Notes under the pieces: model-generated
Database searches by the model: none
What the model was told of the DNA's origin: nothing
The model's input: the letters and a program-made list of their open reading frames with translations, nothing else
Source of the DNA: Beijerinckiaceae bacterium
GTDB lineage: Bacteria > Pseudomonadota > Alphaproteobacteria > Rhizobiales > Beijerinckiaceae
Direction of reading: 5' to 3'
Length of the DNA stretch: 64,000 nt
Assembly (NCBI GenBank): GCA_019745195.1
Contig: JAIETL010000038.1
Location: 62,001 to 126,000 of the forward strand
Position numbers and translations under genes: made by a program
In this document: positions 20,397-29,453 of the stretch, one piece after another
How the letters are laid out: every line of letters begins with the position of its first letter
Position numbering within the stretch: the stretch's first letter is position 1

Positions 20397-21011
20397 TCAG
20401 GAACGCCGGGGTCGTGACAGCAGAACCCAGACGCGAAGGTCGAAGACGACCTTCGCCATCGCCAGAGCCACGAGGATGCAGAACGCCGCCTTCGACAGCG
20501 GCTCCATCGTCCCTTCGATCAGCAGGGCATGCACCACGCTGCCGACGACGGTGATGACCGCGAGACCCGTGTGGCCGATGCGCCATGTCTTGGGCGGGAT
20601 GCGCAGGCGGGCGCGGAACGCCGCCAGCGTGGCCGCGGCGAACGCCGCCCACATTGCGACGACACCCCACACCGAAAAAGGCGTTGGGGACGCGAACAGC
20701 AGCGCATCGATCACGTCCGGCGCGCTCGTCATCCAAAGCCCGGCGACATGCAGGGCGATCAGCGCGACCAGAGCGACGCCGAGCCAGCGGTGGACGTACC
20801 GACCGCGCCGCGTCGGCAGGCCGGGCAGATAGCCGCCGGCCAGGAGAGGCTGGGCCAGCAGAACGGCCAGCGCGAGCATGCCGGCGAAGCCGGACGCGGC
20901 ATAGACGCCGTCACGCCAGGCGAGCAAGGGGCTCGTGGTCGCGAAGGCGATCGGCGCCGCCACGACGAGGGCGAGCGTCGCCCAGATCAGGGCGCTGCGA
21001 ACCCGCGTCAA
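20397..21011 (-). CDS. Ferric-reductase-like transmembrane protein
   Basis: A 204-residue protein with about six membrane helices. The segments RYVHRWLGVALVALIALHVAGL and RIGHTGLAVITVVGSVVHALL carry spaced His residues suitable for heme b coordination, as in ferric reductase/MsrQ-type transmembrane domains. It would pass electrons across the inner membrane (family inference). It lies 5 nt downstream of the Tat-exported gene that precedes it, so the two form a two-gene unit. Confidence 0.78.
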   Translation of the reverse strand: MTRVRSALIWATLALVVAAPIAFATTSPLLAWRDGVYAASGFAGMLALAVLLAQPLLAGGYLPGLPTRRGRYVHRWLGVALVALIALHVAGLWMTSAPDVIDALLFASPTPFSVWGVVAMWAAFAAATLAAFRARLRIPPKTWRIGHTGLAVITVVGSVVHALLIEGTMEPLSKAAFCILVALAMAKVVFDLRVWVLLSRPRRS

Positions 21012-21016
21012 GCCAT

Positions 21017-21517
21017 TCAGGCCGGCTGAAGGACGAAATGCGCGCTGAGGCGGGTGTCGCGCGAACTCGCCATCACGGGCCGGAGGAAGACGGTCCTGAA
21101 GCCGTCGCCCTCATAGGCGAGATGGCCATGAGCCTGGCCGAAGGCGGGGATGATCTGCGGCATTTCCAGCCGGAACGTGCCGTCGGGTCCGGTCAGCGTG
21201 GCGCCGTGGCTGTGCCGGTCGTCCTCGCGCCCCTCCGTGGTGTGCGCCCAGATCTGGATGCGCATGCCCGGCAGCGGCGCGCCATCGCCCGCACGCCGCA
21301 CGGTGCCGGTCATCCAGAAACCGCCGCCGCCGATGCGGCTGACGATCGGGGCGCCCGGAATGTAGTTGTTGGCGCCGCCACGCATCGTCGGCGTCGGCGC
21401 AACGGCTTGTGCGCGGGCCGGAAGCAGCAGGCCGGGAGCTCCGCTCAACAGCGTGGCGCCGGCCATGACGGATCCGGCGGCGAGGAAGGTGCGACGAGTC
21501 GATGGAGTTTTGCTCAA
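21017..21517 (-). CDS. Tat-exported intradiol-dioxygenase-like protein
   Basis: A 166-residue protein. The N-terminus STRRTFLAAGSVMAGATLL is a twin-arginine signal with a predicted cleavage after ARAQA. The mature part resembles the beta-sandwich of the intradiol ring-cleavage dioxygenase superfamily (TGTVRRAGDGAPLPGMRIQIW, GPDGTFRLEMPQ). The usual Tyr-Tyr-His-His iron set is not obvious, although several His occur. A TTG start is chosen because AGGAG sits 8 nt upstream and it places the Arg pair near the N-terminus. The partner downstream is a heme-type membrane protein, suggesting a periplasmic redox pair. Confidence 0.72.
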   Translation of the reverse strand: MSKTPSTRRTFLAAGSVMAGATLLSGAPGLLLPARAQAVAPTPTMRGGANNYIPGAPIVSRIGGGGFWMTGTVRRAGDGAPLPGMRIQIWAHTTEGREDDRHSHGATLTGPDGTFRLEMPQIIPAFGQAHGHLAYEGDGFRTVFLRPVMASSRDTRLSAHFVLQPA

Positions 21518-21855
21518 CGCCGTGTCTCCTTTTTCGCCTCGCGATCGAGGCAACAGGTCCGTTCCCTCGAGCCCGCACCACGCGGCAAGGCGGTCGGTCT
21601 CGAACGCGCGATCCTCCCCATAAAGGGGGCTGGATTGCGGACGGACAAGGGCGTGGACCGGACGGGAATGCCGCGGGCCTCGTGCATCCTCCGTCAAGTC
21701 GGGCAGGTTTTTCGCAGCCTGTCCAGAGACTTGCGCCCTCGACGCGTCCGGGCGCCCGCTGGACCGCGGCTGTTCACGAAATCGCGTTCAGCCTGTCTGG
21801 CCCCGGCGATCGCCCGCGCTCGCGAAGCCGGTCCGGGCCGCGACAAAGCTCAAGC
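21518..21855. other. 338-bp intergenic stretch without a gene
   Basis: Nothing convincing is seen between the Tat-protein gene and the stop of the aminopeptidase gene. Short frames here lack ribosome-binding sites and family resemblance. It should hold the promoter of the leftward two-gene unit and the aminopeptidase 3' region; no T-tailed hairpin was found. Confidence 0.5.
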
Positions 21856-23118
21856 TCAGGCCCACTCGCCCTTCCGGAACACCGGCACGCGCGACCCGTC
21901 CTCGCGCAGGCCGTCGATGTCGATCCGGTTCGAGCCGATCATCCAGTCGATATGGATCAGGCTGGAGTTTCCGCCCTGGACCGCGATCTGCTCAGGTGAA
22001 AGCGAGGCCCCATCGAGAAAGCATTTCGCGTAGCACTGGCCGAGCGCGATGTGGCAGGCGGCGTTCTCGTCGAACAGGGTGTTGAAGAACAAAAGCCCGC
22101 TCTGCGAGATCGGCGAGGAATGCGGCACCAGCGCCACCTCGCCGAGCCGGCTCGCGCCGTCGTCGGTCTCCAGCACCTTGCCGAGCACGGCCTCGCCTCG
22201 CGTTGCATGGGCCTCGATGATCCGCCCGGCCTCGAAGCGAACCGCGATCCCGTCGATCAGCGTGCCCTGATAGGAGAGCGGCTTGGTCGAGCGGACATGG
22301 CCCTCGACGCGCAGGGCGTGGGGCGTGGTGAAGACCTCCTCGGTCGGGATGTTGGCGTTGCAGGTGACGCCGTTCTTCGCTGTGGAGGCGCCGCCCTGCC
22401 ATTCATGGCCGTCGGCGAGGCCGATCGTCAGGTCGGTCCCGGGGCCGGTGTAATGCAGGGCCGAAAAGCGCTGGCCGTTCAGCCATTTGGTCCGCTTGGC
22501 GAGCGTCGCGTTATGGGCCGCCCAGGCCGGGATCGCATCGTCGCGGTCGACGCGGGAGGCCGCGAAGATTGCGTCCGCCAGCTTGCCGACGGCAATGTCG
22601 TCGGCCTCGCCCGGAAACACCTGCCGCGCCCATGACAGCGTCGGATATGCCAGGATGTTCCAGTTGATGTCGAAGCCGGCGATCCTCTCCAGCGCCGGCT
22701 TGTAGGCGATCGAATTGGCCTTGCTTGCGCGGCCGACCTTCTGCGGGTCCTGACCCGACAGGAGCATCGGGTCGTCGCCGACGATGGCCAGCCGCGCCGT
22801 GTTGGCGGAAAACGCCTTGGCGACGCCCTCGTAGAGCCAGCCGGCGGCACGGTCGAAGCTCGCATCGTGGCCGAATTTGTAGCGCGCCAGCGTCGTCTCC
22901 TCGTCGGAGAGCATCGGCACGACCAGCCCGGCGCCGGCCCTGTAGGCATGCTCGGCGATGCGGCGGACAAGCGGAAGCGCTGAAACCGGCGCGGTCAGGA
23001 ACAGGTCCTGTCCGGCTTGAAGATTGAGACCGACCCGGACGGCGACCTCGGCGAGGCGGTCGAGCTTTGCGGAATCGATCGGGGTCGTGGTGTGCAAGGT
23101 CATAGGAGGCGCGGCCAT
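21856..23118 (-). CDS. M29-family aminopeptidase
   Basis: Thermophilic metalloprotease (M29; AmpS/aminopeptidase T) family, 420 residues. It is a cytosolic dinuclear metal exopeptidase. Visible landmarks are NIPTEEVFTTPHA (first metal Glu), the Glu/His-containing HIALGQCYAKC region and the C-terminal HIDWMIGSNRIDIDG with His and Asp ligands. The first ATG is used; a second ATG 15 nt downstream (MTLHTTTP) is equally possible since neither has a clear ribosome-binding site. It is monocistronic. Confidence 0.92.
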   Translation of the reverse strand: MAAPPMTLHTTTPIDSAKLDRLAEVAVRVGLNLQAGQDLFLTAPVSALPLVRRIAEHAYRAGAGLVVPMLSDEETTLARYKFGHDASFDRAAGWLYEGVAKAFSANTARLAIVGDDPMLLSGQDPQKVGRASKANSIAYKPALERIAGFDINWNILAYPTLSWARQVFPGEADDIAVGKLADAIFAASRVDRDDAIPAWAAHNATLAKRTKWLNGQRFSALHYTGPGTDLTIGLADGHEWQGGASTAKNGVTCNANIPTEEVFTTPHALRVEGHVRSTKPLSYQGTLIDGIAVRFEAGRIIEAHATRGEAVLGKVLETDDGASRLGEVALVPHSSPISQSGLLFFNTLFDENAACHIALGQCYAKCFLDGASLSPEQIAVQGGNSSLIHIDWMIGSNRIDIDGLREDGSRVPVFRKGEWA

Positions 23119-23212
23119 TCGCTATTTTTGTCGGAGGCGGCATTGCTCTCCGAAATCCGGCCCGGGTCAACCCATAGCCGAATATCATGGCGATCTCGCT
23201 TGATCCTAAAAC

Positions 23213-23324
23213 CTCATCCTGAGGAGCAGCCGCAGGCTGCGTCTCGAAGGATGCTCCAGTTCACACGGGAAGCGTCTTCCGGATCATCCTTCGAGACGCC
23301 GCTGTCGCGGCTCCTCAGGATGAG
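23213..23324. repeat. Palindromic intergenic repeat, family B copy 1 (112 bp)
   Basis: The ends are CTCATCCTGAGGAG and its inverted CTCCTCAGGATGAG. Inner arms with GTCTCGAAGGATG and CATCCTTCGAGAC form a second inverted pair. A second copy (106 bp) occurs at 50189-50294. It lies between the aminopeptidase and mur genes. Confidence 0.9.
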
Positions 23325-23357
23325 GGCTGTGGGTTCAAACCCGATGCTCTCCCAGCC

Positions 23358-23810
23358 TCAGCGGCGGCCGCGCCGCTTGCCCGGAGCGGGAATCTTGCGG
23401 CCATAGAGTTCCAGCCTGTGGCGCACGATCTCATAGCCGAGTTCGGCCGCGATCTTGGCCTGCAGCGCCTCGATCTCGGGCGAGGAGAACTCGACCACCT
23501 GCCCGCTTTCGACATCGATCAGATGGTCGTGATGCTGCTGGTCGGCGTGCTCGTAGCGCGAGACGCCGTCCTCGAAGGCGTGACGCTCGATCGCGCCTTG
23601 CGTCTCCAGAAGCTTCATCGTGCGGTAGACGGTCGAGAGCGACAGCGTCGGGTCCTGCGCGAAGGCGCGCGTGAAAATGCCCTTGGCGTCGGGGTGGTCG
23701 TCGGCTTCGGCGAGAACGCGCAGGATCAGCCGGCGCTGCTGCGTCATACGCAGGCCCGCATCCCGGAGCTGGCCCTCGAAACCGGCCACGCGCTGATCGA
23801 TTCCCGTCAT
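23358..23810 (-). CDS. mur: Fur-family metalloregulator, probably Mur (manganese)
   Basis: A 150-residue Fur-family protein. The winged helix contains [15 protein letters not shown] and [19 protein letters not shown]. The dimer/metal domain has [19 protein letters not shown], with the His cluster but no CxxC pair, as in alphaproteobacterial Mur/Fur. It is divergent from sitABCD, the classical arrangement for the Mn(II)-responsive repressor. The start at [10 protein letters not shown] keeps the gene clear of the operators. A longer frame from 23882 would run through them and is unlikely. Zur cannot be ruled out by sequence alone. Confidence 0.88.
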   Translation of the reverse strand: MTGIDQRVAGFEGQLRDAGLRMTQQRRLILRVLAEADDHPDAKGIFTRAFAQDPTLSLSTVYRTMKLLETQGAIERHAFEDGVSRYEHADQQHHDHLIDVESGQVVEFSSPEIEALQAKIAAELGYEIVRHRLELYGRKIPAPGKRRGRR

Positions 23811-23878
23811 CCCAACGCCATAGCAATGCTGAGAGGCGTTTGCAAAAAGAGCTTGTTGCACTTCCAAGAACGCTTCTT

Positions 23879-23921
23879 GCAAATCATTGTCAGGAGCGTT
23901 GACAGATGCAACTGGTTTGCA
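23879..23921. promoter_or_regulatory. Mur operators in front of sitABCD
   Basis: A perfect inverted repeat TGCAA-N5-TTGCA (23907-23921) lies 37 nt before the sitA start. A degenerate copy, TGCAA-N5-TGTCA (23879-23893), is 28 bp upstream. A further TGCAA-N10-TTGCA lies at 23841-23860, nearer mur. Rhizobial sit promoters carry two Mur-responsive sequences of this TGCAA/TTGCA type. Confidence 0.7.
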
Positions 23922-23958
23922 ATAGCGTGATGGGCATCACGGATCGGTAGGAGAAAAC

Positions 23959-24876
23959 ATGCTTTTGCGTCGCCACGTCATGGCTCTGGCCGCTCTCGCC
24001 ATCTCGGGCGGAATTTCGCTCGGCGCTCATCAGGGTCTCGCACAAGCCACGCCGGCCAAGCCGCTGCGGGTCGTCACGACCTTCACGATCATTCAGGACA
24101 TAGCCCAGAACGTCGCCGGCACGGCGGCGATCGTGGAATCGATCACCAAGCCCGGCGCCGAGATCCACGACTACCAGCCGACCCCGCTCGACGTGGTCAA
24201 GGCGCAATCGGCCGATCTCGTGCTCTGGAACGGGATGAATCTGGAGCGCTGGTTCGAGCGCTTCTTCGACAACGTCAAAAACGTGAAAAGTGCGGTGGTG
24301 ACGGACGGCATAGTCCCGATGGGCATCAAGGAAGGCCCCTATGAGGGCAAGCCCAACCCGCATGCCTGGATGTCGACGGCGAGCGCGCTGATCTATGTCG
24401 AGAACATCCGCAAGGCGCTGGCCGAGGCCGACCCCGCCAATGCCGCGATCTACGCCAAGAACGCGGCCGACTACGGCGCGAAGCTGAAGGCGATCGATGC
24501 GCCGCTTCGCGCGCGGCTCGACAAGGTGCCGGCCGACAAGCGCTGGCTCGTCTCCAGCGAGGGCGCGTTCAGCTATCTCACGCGCGACTATGGCTGGCGC
24601 GAGGCCTATCTCTGGCCGATCAACGCCGACGAGCAGGGCACGCCGCAGCAGGTGCGCCGGCTGATCGACCTCGTCCGGAAGAACAAGATTCCCGCCGTTT
24701 TCAGCGAGAGCACGATCTCCGACAAGGCTGCGAGGCAGGTCGCGCGCGAGACCGGCGCGAAATATGGCGGCGTGCTCTATGTCGACTCGCTTTCGGCCGA
24801 GAATGGCGCGGTGCCGACCTATCTCAAGCTGCTCGAGGTCACGGTCGAGACGATCGCCAGGGGGTTCGGCCAGTGA
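23959..24876 (+). CDS. sitA: Manganese/iron ABC transporter substrate-binding protein SitA
   Basis: Cluster A-I metal-binding protein, 305 residues, with an N-terminal signal sequence ([22 protein letters not shown]). Predicted ligands in order are His in EIHDYQP, His in NPHAWMS, Glu in SSEGAFSYL and Asp in YVDSLS. The His-His-Glu-Asp set is the manganese/iron type, in contrast with His-His-His-Asp of zinc proteins. It captures Mn(II) or Fe(II) in the periplasm for SitBCD. TAGGAG lies 8 nt before the ATG. It is the first gene of the Mur-controlled operon. Confidence 0.95.
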   Translation: MLLRRHVMALAALAISGGISLGAHQGLAQATPAKPLRVVTTFTIIQDIAQNVAGTAAIVESITKPGAEIHDYQPTPLDVVKAQSADLVLWNGMNLERWFERFFDNVKNVKSAVVTDGIVPMGIKEGPYEGKPNPHAWMSTASALIYVENIRKALAEADPANAAIYAKNAADYGAKLKAIDAPLRARLDKVPADKRWLVSSEGAFSYLTRDYGWREAYLWPINADEQGTPQQVRRLIDLVRKNKIPAVFSESTISDKAARQVARETGAKYGGVLYVDSLSAENGAVPTYLKLLEVTVETIARGFGQ

Positions 24877-25811
24877 AGCCTGCCTCCGCCGCCGATCTTC
24901 GCACGGCCGGACCGACGCCTTCGATCGTCGTCAGCGGCGTCACGGTGCGCTACGCCAATGGCGTCACGGCCGTCAGCGACGCTTCCTTCGCGCTCGGGCC
25001 GGGTACGATCTGCGCGCTGGTGGGCATCAACGGCTCGGGAAAATCGACCATCTTCAAGACACTGATGGGTTTCCTTAAGCCGGCAAAGGGAATGGTCTCG
25101 ATCGCCGGCATGGAGGTGCGAGATGCGCTGAAGCGTGGCCTCGTCGCCTATGTGCCCCAAGCCGAGGAGGTCGACTGGAGCTTTCCGGTGCTGGTCGACG
25201 ACGTCGTGATGATGGGCCGCTACGGCCATATGAATTTTTTGCGGATTCCGGCCAAGGCCGATCGCGACGCGGTCGATGACGCGCTGGCGCGGGTCAACAT
25301 GCTGGAATTCCGCCGCCGCCAGATCGGCGAACTCTCGGGCGGGCAGCGCAAGCGCGTCTTTCTGGCGCGGGCTCTGGCGCAGGGCGGGCAGGTCATCCTG
25401 CTCGACGAGCCCTTCACCGGCGTCGACGTCAAGACCGAGGATGCCATCGTCGGCCTGATGCGCGATCTGCGATCGGAAGGCCGGCTGATGCTGGTCTCGA
25501 CGCATAATCTCGGCTCGATCCCGGATTTCTGCGATCAGGTCGTCATCATCAACCAGACCGTGATGGCGGCGGGCCCAACCGAGACGACCTTCACGCAGGA
25601 CAATCTGCAGAAGGCCTTTGGCGGCGCGCTCAGGCATTTCCGGCTCGGGGGCTCCGACCTTCACGACGACGCCGATGGCCGGCGCGTCACCGTCATCACC
25701 GACGACGAGCGCCCGCTCGTTCTCTATGGCGAGCGCGACCGCGAAAAGCTGGCCGGCGGCGACAAGGAGGGGATCGCGCGCGACAATCCCAAATCGGAGC
25801 GGCAGACATGA
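24873..25811 (+). CDS. sitB: Manganese/iron ABC transporter ATPase SitB
   Basis: A 312-residue ABC ATPase. Walker A is GINGSGKST, the signature LSGGQRKR and Walker B VILLDEP, and the switch His is in STHNLGS. The GTG start overlaps the sitA stop (GTGA), implying translational coupling. The C-terminal ~40 residues are charged and specific to this branch. Confidence 0.95.
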   Translation: MKPASAADLRTAGPTPSIVVSGVTVRYANGVTAVSDASFALGPGTICALVGINGSGKSTIFKTLMGFLKPAKGMVSIAGMEVRDALKRGLVAYVPQAEEVDWSFPVLVDDVVMMGRYGHMNFLRIPAKADRDAVDDALARVNMLEFRRRQIGELSGGQRKRVFLARALAQGGQVILLDEPFTGVDVKTEDAIVGLMRDLRSEGRLMLVSTHNLGSIPDFCDQVVIINQTVMAAGPTETTFTQDNLQKAFGGALRHFRLGGSDLHDDADGRRVTVITDDERPLVLYGERDREKLAGGDKEGIARDNPKSERQT

Positions 25812-26668
25812 TCGCGCTGCTGCTCGAGCCCTTCGGCTACCAATACATGGTCAAGGCGATCTGGGTTTCGGCGCTGGTCGGCGGTGTCTGCGCCTTCCTG
25901 TCCTGCTATCTCATGCTCAAGGGCTGGTCGCTGATGGGCGACGCGCTGGCGCATGCGATCGTGCCCGGCGTCGCGCTGGCCTATCTGCTGGCGCTGCCCT
26001 ACGCGGTCGGCGCGTTTCTTTCCGGAATTCTTGCGGCGCTCGCCATGGCGCTGGTGCGCGTGCGGACGAGGCTGCGCGAGGACGCCGTCATCGGCATCGT
26101 CTTCACCACCTTCTTCGCGATCGGCTTGCTGATCGTCTCGATCAGCCCGACCTCGGTCAACGTCCAGTCGATCGTGCTCGGCAATATCCTCGGCATCTCC
26201 GACGAGGACGTGGTGCAGGTCGCGATCATCGCGGCCGTTTCGCTCGTGATCCTGGTCGGGCGCTGGAAGGACATGATGCTGGTCTTCTTCGACGAGAACC
26301 AGGCGCGGGCTGTGGGCCTCTCGCCGACCAGAATGAAGATCCTGTTCTTCGTGCTGCTTTCGGCCTGCACGGTTGCGGCGCTGCAGACGGTCGGGGCCTG
26401 CCTCGTCATCGCCATGGTGGTGACGCCGGGCGCGACCGCCTATCTGCTGACCGACCGCTTCGGCCGGCTGATCGTCATCGCCGTGACGATGGGCGTCGTC
26501 ACCAGCGCGGTCGGCGCCTATGCGAGCTATTTCCTCGACGGCTCGACGGGGGGCATGATCGTCGTGCTGCAGACCGTGCTGTTCCTGCTCGCCTTCGCCT
26601 TCGCGCCCAAGCATGGACGGCTGGCGGCGCGGCGCGCGGCCGGCGCCCAAGTGGAGCCGGCGGTATGA
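25808..26668 (+). CDS. sitC: Manganese/iron ABC transporter permease SitC
   Basis: ABC-3 family permease, 286 residues, with about eight hydrophobic helices. The family motif [22 protein letters not shown] lies near the N-terminus. An ATGA overlap with sitB couples translation. It forms the membrane channel with SitD. Confidence 0.95.
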   Translation: MIALLLEPFGYQYMVKAIWVSALVGGVCAFLSCYLMLKGWSLMGDALAHAIVPGVALAYLLALPYAVGAFLSGILAALAMALVRVRTRLREDAVIGIVFTTFFAIGLLIVSISPTSVNVQSIVLGNILGISDEDVVQVAIIAAVSLVILVGRWKDMMLVFFDENQARAVGLSPTRMKILFFVLLSACTVAALQTVGACLVIAMVVTPGATAYLLTDRFGRLIVIAVTMGVVTSAVGAYASYFLDGSTGGMIVVLQTVLFLLAFAFAPKHGRLAARRAAGAQVEPAV

Positions 26669-27513
26669 GCCTGATCGAAACCTGGCTGCTCTCGCCCTTC
26701 GTTCATGAGTTCATGCAGCGCGGGCTCGTCGTCGCCGTGCTGGTCGGGACCGTCTGCGCGGTGCTCTCCTGCTTCCTCGTGCTCAAGGGCTGGTCGCTGA
26801 TGGGCGACGCGGTCTCGCATGCGGTGCTGCCGGGCATCGTGCTCGCCCATATCGTCAGCCTGCCGCTCGCGGTCGGGGCGTTCGCGGCGGGCCTCGGCTG
26901 CGCGCTCGGCATCGGCTATCTCAAGGAGAACAGCCGGGTGAAGGAGGACACGGTGATGGGCATCGTCTTCTCGGGCATGTTCGCGCTCGGGCTGGTGATG
27001 TTCGTCAAGGTCGATTCCGACCAGCACCTGCTGCACATCCTGTTCGGCAACATGCTCGGCGTCCGCTGGGCCGACATCGCCGAGACGGCGCTGATCGCGG
27101 TGCCGACCATCGCGATCATGGTCGCCAAGCGCCGCGATTTCCTGCTGCACGCCTTCGACCCCGCCCATGCCCGCGCGATCGGGCTCAATGTCCGGCTCCT
27201 GCATTTCGGCCTGCTGGCGCTGCTGGCGCTGACCATCGTCGCGGCGCTCAAAGCCGTCGGCATCATCCTCGTGGTGGCGATGCTGATCGCGCCCGGAGCG
27301 ATCGGCTATCTCCTGACCCGGCAGTTCGACCGGATGCTGCTGGTCGCGGTTTGCGTGGCGGTCACGTCGAGCGTGCTCGGCACGATCCTGAGCTTCCATC
27401 TCGACGCCGCCACCGGCCCCTGCATCGTGGTCGTGCAGGCCGGGTTCTTCCTCGCGGCGCTGGCGGCGAGTCTGCGGAGATCGGCGCGGTTGGCGGCTCA
27501 GCCGCAGGGCTGA
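26665..27513 (+). CDS. sitD: Manganese/iron ABC transporter permease SitD
   Basis: Second ABC-3 family permease, 282 residues, paralogous to SitC. The conserved segment is [22 protein letters not shown]. The ATG overlaps the sitC stop by the ATGA arrangement. Its last 16 nt overlap the 3' end of the convergent subtilase gene, so no terminator can sit between the two genes. Confidence 0.95.
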   Translation: MSLIETWLLSPFVHEFMQRGLVVAVLVGTVCAVLSCFLVLKGWSLMGDAVSHAVLPGIVLAHIVSLPLAVGAFAAGLGCALGIGYLKENSRVKEDTVMGIVFSGMFALGLVMFVKVDSDQHLLHILFGNMLGVRWADIAETALIAVPTIAIMVAKRRDFLLHAFDPAHARAIGLNVRLLHFGLLALLALTIVAALKAVGIILVVAMLIAPGAIGYLLTRQFDRMLLVAVCVAVTSSVLGTILSFHLDAATGPCIVVVQAGFFLAALAASLRRSARLAAQPQG

Positions 27514-28793
27514 GCCAGAGTCACCAGACCCCAGCCGAACTCGCGGTCGCGGCCGGGCGCGCCGAGGTCTTTCGCCTGCGCGCCGAGGCTCGCCTCGATC
27601 GTCTTCACTTGGGCGCCCTCGCGGCTGAGCGCGACGGCGAGCGCCGCCGTCACGAAAGGTGCGGCATAGGAGGTGCCCGACTGGCCGCGGCTCACCCTGC
27701 GCGTCTGCGTCGCGGCGGCCGTGCCGAGATCGACGCCGGGCGCGGCGAAATCGACATAATCGCCGCGATTGGCCCTGCGGTAGAGTTTCCCAGCGCTGTC
27801 GATCGCGGTCACGGCGATGACGCCGTTATAGGCCGCCGGATAGACCGGGGCGGCGCGCGGGCCGTCATTGCCGGCCGCAGCGACCAGTATGGTTCCGCGC
27901 GCCACCGCTGCCTCCACCGCCGCGCGCAGCACCGGGTTGTCGGCTCCAGACAGGCTCATATTGACGAGCCCGATGTTGCGGGACAGCAGGAGATCGAGCC
28001 CGCGCACGAGGTCGAACGTGTCGGCGGCGTCGGCCGAACCCGCCCGGTGGAAGACATCGACCGCCACGAGCCTGGCGTTTGGCAGCAGGCCCGGATTGAC
28101 CCCGTCAGCCTGTCCGACCAGCAGTGCCGCGATTGCGGTGCCATGGCTGGCGGAAGAGGCCCGTCGCTCCGGGCCGGTCATCGTCAGCGTCTCGACCGCG
28201 CCGATGCGGAAGGCCGGGTGGCCGGCCGCGACCGCGGTGTCGATCATGCCGATCGTCGTCGCGACGCCGCAGGATTGCGGCGGGCCGGGCCAGCCGACCA
28301 TGGCGAAGGGCGGGCAGCCGGCCGAGGAGCAGGGCAGGGCGGTCGGCCGGTAGAGATCGTTGCGGTCGACGGGCGTGTTCGGCAGCAGCCCGCGCAGCCT
28401 CTGCAATGCGGTGTCCGTGCTCTCGCGGCGCGACGAGCGCAGCCGGAGCACATCGTTGCCGATCGCGCCGAGCGGGGACCGGGCCAGCACCTCGAAGCCG
28501 GCGGCCGTCAGCGCCTCCGTCGCCTGTCCGTTTGCGACCATGGCGACGAATTCCGGCCTCGTCTCGCGCCGGGGCTGCCTCGCGGGCTGCGGGGCCGGCC
28601 GCGGGTAGCGGGGCCTGTAGACGCGCCCGCCATCGTCGTCATCGTCGTCGTCATCGGCGAGGGCGACTGTCGCGAGCATCGGCGTGGCGACCAGGCCGAG
28701 CGGCAGCGCCGTCAGCAGCGACAGGCACAGGGCGGTCGCGCGCATGAGCCACGTGCCTTCGGGGCGGGAACGTCTGGTGTTCTGGTCCGACAT
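27498..28793 (-). CDS. Secreted subtilisin-like serine protease (S8)
   Basis: A 431-residue subtilase with an intact triad: Asp185 (IGMIDTAV), His217 (SHGTAIAALL) and Ser375 (GTSYAAPF), plus the oxyanion Asn309 (AAAGND). A hydrophobic signal (residues ~18-44) ends in VALA and is followed at once by eight Asp, then GG and an Arg/Pro-rich stretch (RVYRPRYPRPAPQPARQP). Residues ~75-145 look like an inhibitor-type propeptide. The ribosome-binding site is GGAAGGG. It is divergent from the ECF sigma gene and reads from a GGAAT-N16-CGTT promoter shared through a palindrome, so it is probably a member of that sigma's regulon (inference). Confidence 0.9.
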   Translation of the reverse strand: MSDQNTRRSRPEGTWLMRATALCLSLLTALPLGLVATPMLATVALADDDDDDDDGGRVYRPRYPRPAPQPARQPRRETRPEFVAMVANGQATEALTAAGFEVLARSPLGAIGNDVLRLRSSRRESTDTALQRLRGLLPNTPVDRNDLYRPTALPCSSAGCPPFAMVGWPGPPQSCGVATTIGMIDTAVAAGHPAFRIGAVETLTMTGPERRASSASHGTAIAALLVGQADGVNPGLLPNARLVAVDVFHRAGSADAADTFDLVRGLDLLLSRNIGLVNMSLSGADNPVLRAAVEAAVARGTILVAAAGNDGPRAAPVYPAAYNGVIAVTAIDSAGKLYRRANRGDYVDFAAPGVDLGTAAATQTRRVSRGQSGTSYAAPFVTAALAVALSREGAQVKTIEASLGAQAKDLGAPGRDREFGWGLVTLAQPCG

Positions 28794-28842
28794 GCTCGCA
28801 AAACGCCCTTCCTGTGCCGTCGCGCCTGACGCGCCTGATAAA

Positions 28843-28881
28843 AACGCGCGACGGCTGGAATAATTCCCGGTCCCGTGCGTT
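28843..28881. promoter_or_regulatory. Bidirectional ECF-type promoter with shared palindromic -35
   Basis: The palindrome GGAATAATTCC (28857-28867) supplies a GGAAT -35 on each strand. Rightwards, GGAAT is followed after exactly 16 nt by CGTT (28878-28881), which would drive the sigma gene. Leftwards, GGAAT is followed after exactly 16 nt by CGTT (complement of AACG at 28843-28846), which would drive the subtilase gene. The ECF/EcfG consensus is GGAAC-N16/17-CGTT. Confidence 0.8.
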
Positions 28882-28925
28882 GTCGCAAGCAATGGCCCGT
28901 CGACCGGGCGAGACCAGGGTGCAGG

Positions 28926-29453
28926 ATGGGCGTCGATATCCGGTTGCAGCTCGTGACGATGCTGCCGCGATTGCGGCGATTTGCCGTCTCGCTGGCGCGC
29001 GATCGCGATCTTGCCGACGATCTCGTCCAGGCGACCTGCGAGCGTGCCTTGCGTGCGCAGGCCGGCTGGCAGCCCGGCACAAGGCTGGACAGTTGGCTCT
29101 ATCGCATCATGCAGAATCTCTGGATCGACGACATGCGCAAACGCACAAGCCATGGCGACGAGGTCGCGATCGAGGACCGGCACGATCTCGTCGGCGAGGA
29201 GGGGGCTCGCAGCGCCGAGGCGCGTCTGGCGGCGGCCGAGGTGCTGCGCGCGCTGGACGCCTTGCCCGACGAGCAGCGCAGCGTCGTCACGCTGGTCTGC
29301 GTCGAGGACCTCAGCTACCGCGAAGTCGCCAAGGTGCTGGAGATACCGTTGGGCACGGTGATGAGCCGTCTGTCGCGCGGACGCCTTGCGCTGGCGCGGC
29401 AGCTTGGACTTGGCGAGGCTGGCAGGATGCCAGCCATGGGAGGCATGTCATGA
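28926..29453 (+). CDS. ECF-family RNA polymerase sigma factor
   Basis: A 175-residue extracytoplasmic-function sigma factor. Region 2 spans residues ~12-80 (RDRDLADDLVQATCERAL, WLYRIMQNLWIDDMRK). Region 4 spans ~105-165 (LPDEQRSVVTLVCVEDLSYREVAKVLEIPLGTVMSRLSRGR). There is no region 1.1 or 3. It overlaps its presumed anti-sigma gene by ATGA, and a GGAAT-N16-CGTT promoter lies ~45 nt upstream, consistent with autoregulation. The subtilase is divergent, and a small secreted-peptide gene follows with the same promoter type. Confidence 0.93.
   Translation: MGVDIRLQLVTMLPRLRRFAVSLARDRDLADDLVQATCERALRAQAGWQPGTRLDSWLYRIMQNLWIDDMRKRTSHGDEVAIEDRHDLVGEEGARSAEARLAAAEVLRALDALPDEQRSVVTLVCVEDLSYREVAKVLEIPLGTVMSRLSRGRLALARQLGLGEAGRMPAMGGMS

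Noticed and set aside
23811-23882. Earlier start for the Fur-family gene
   Set aside because: It would place the Mur-type dyad region inside the coding sequence, and the added residues are not family-like.
27351-28829. A 492-codon plus-strand frame opposite the subtilase
   Set aside because: Antisense shadow; the minus strand encodes an intact Asp/His/Ser triad and signal peptide.
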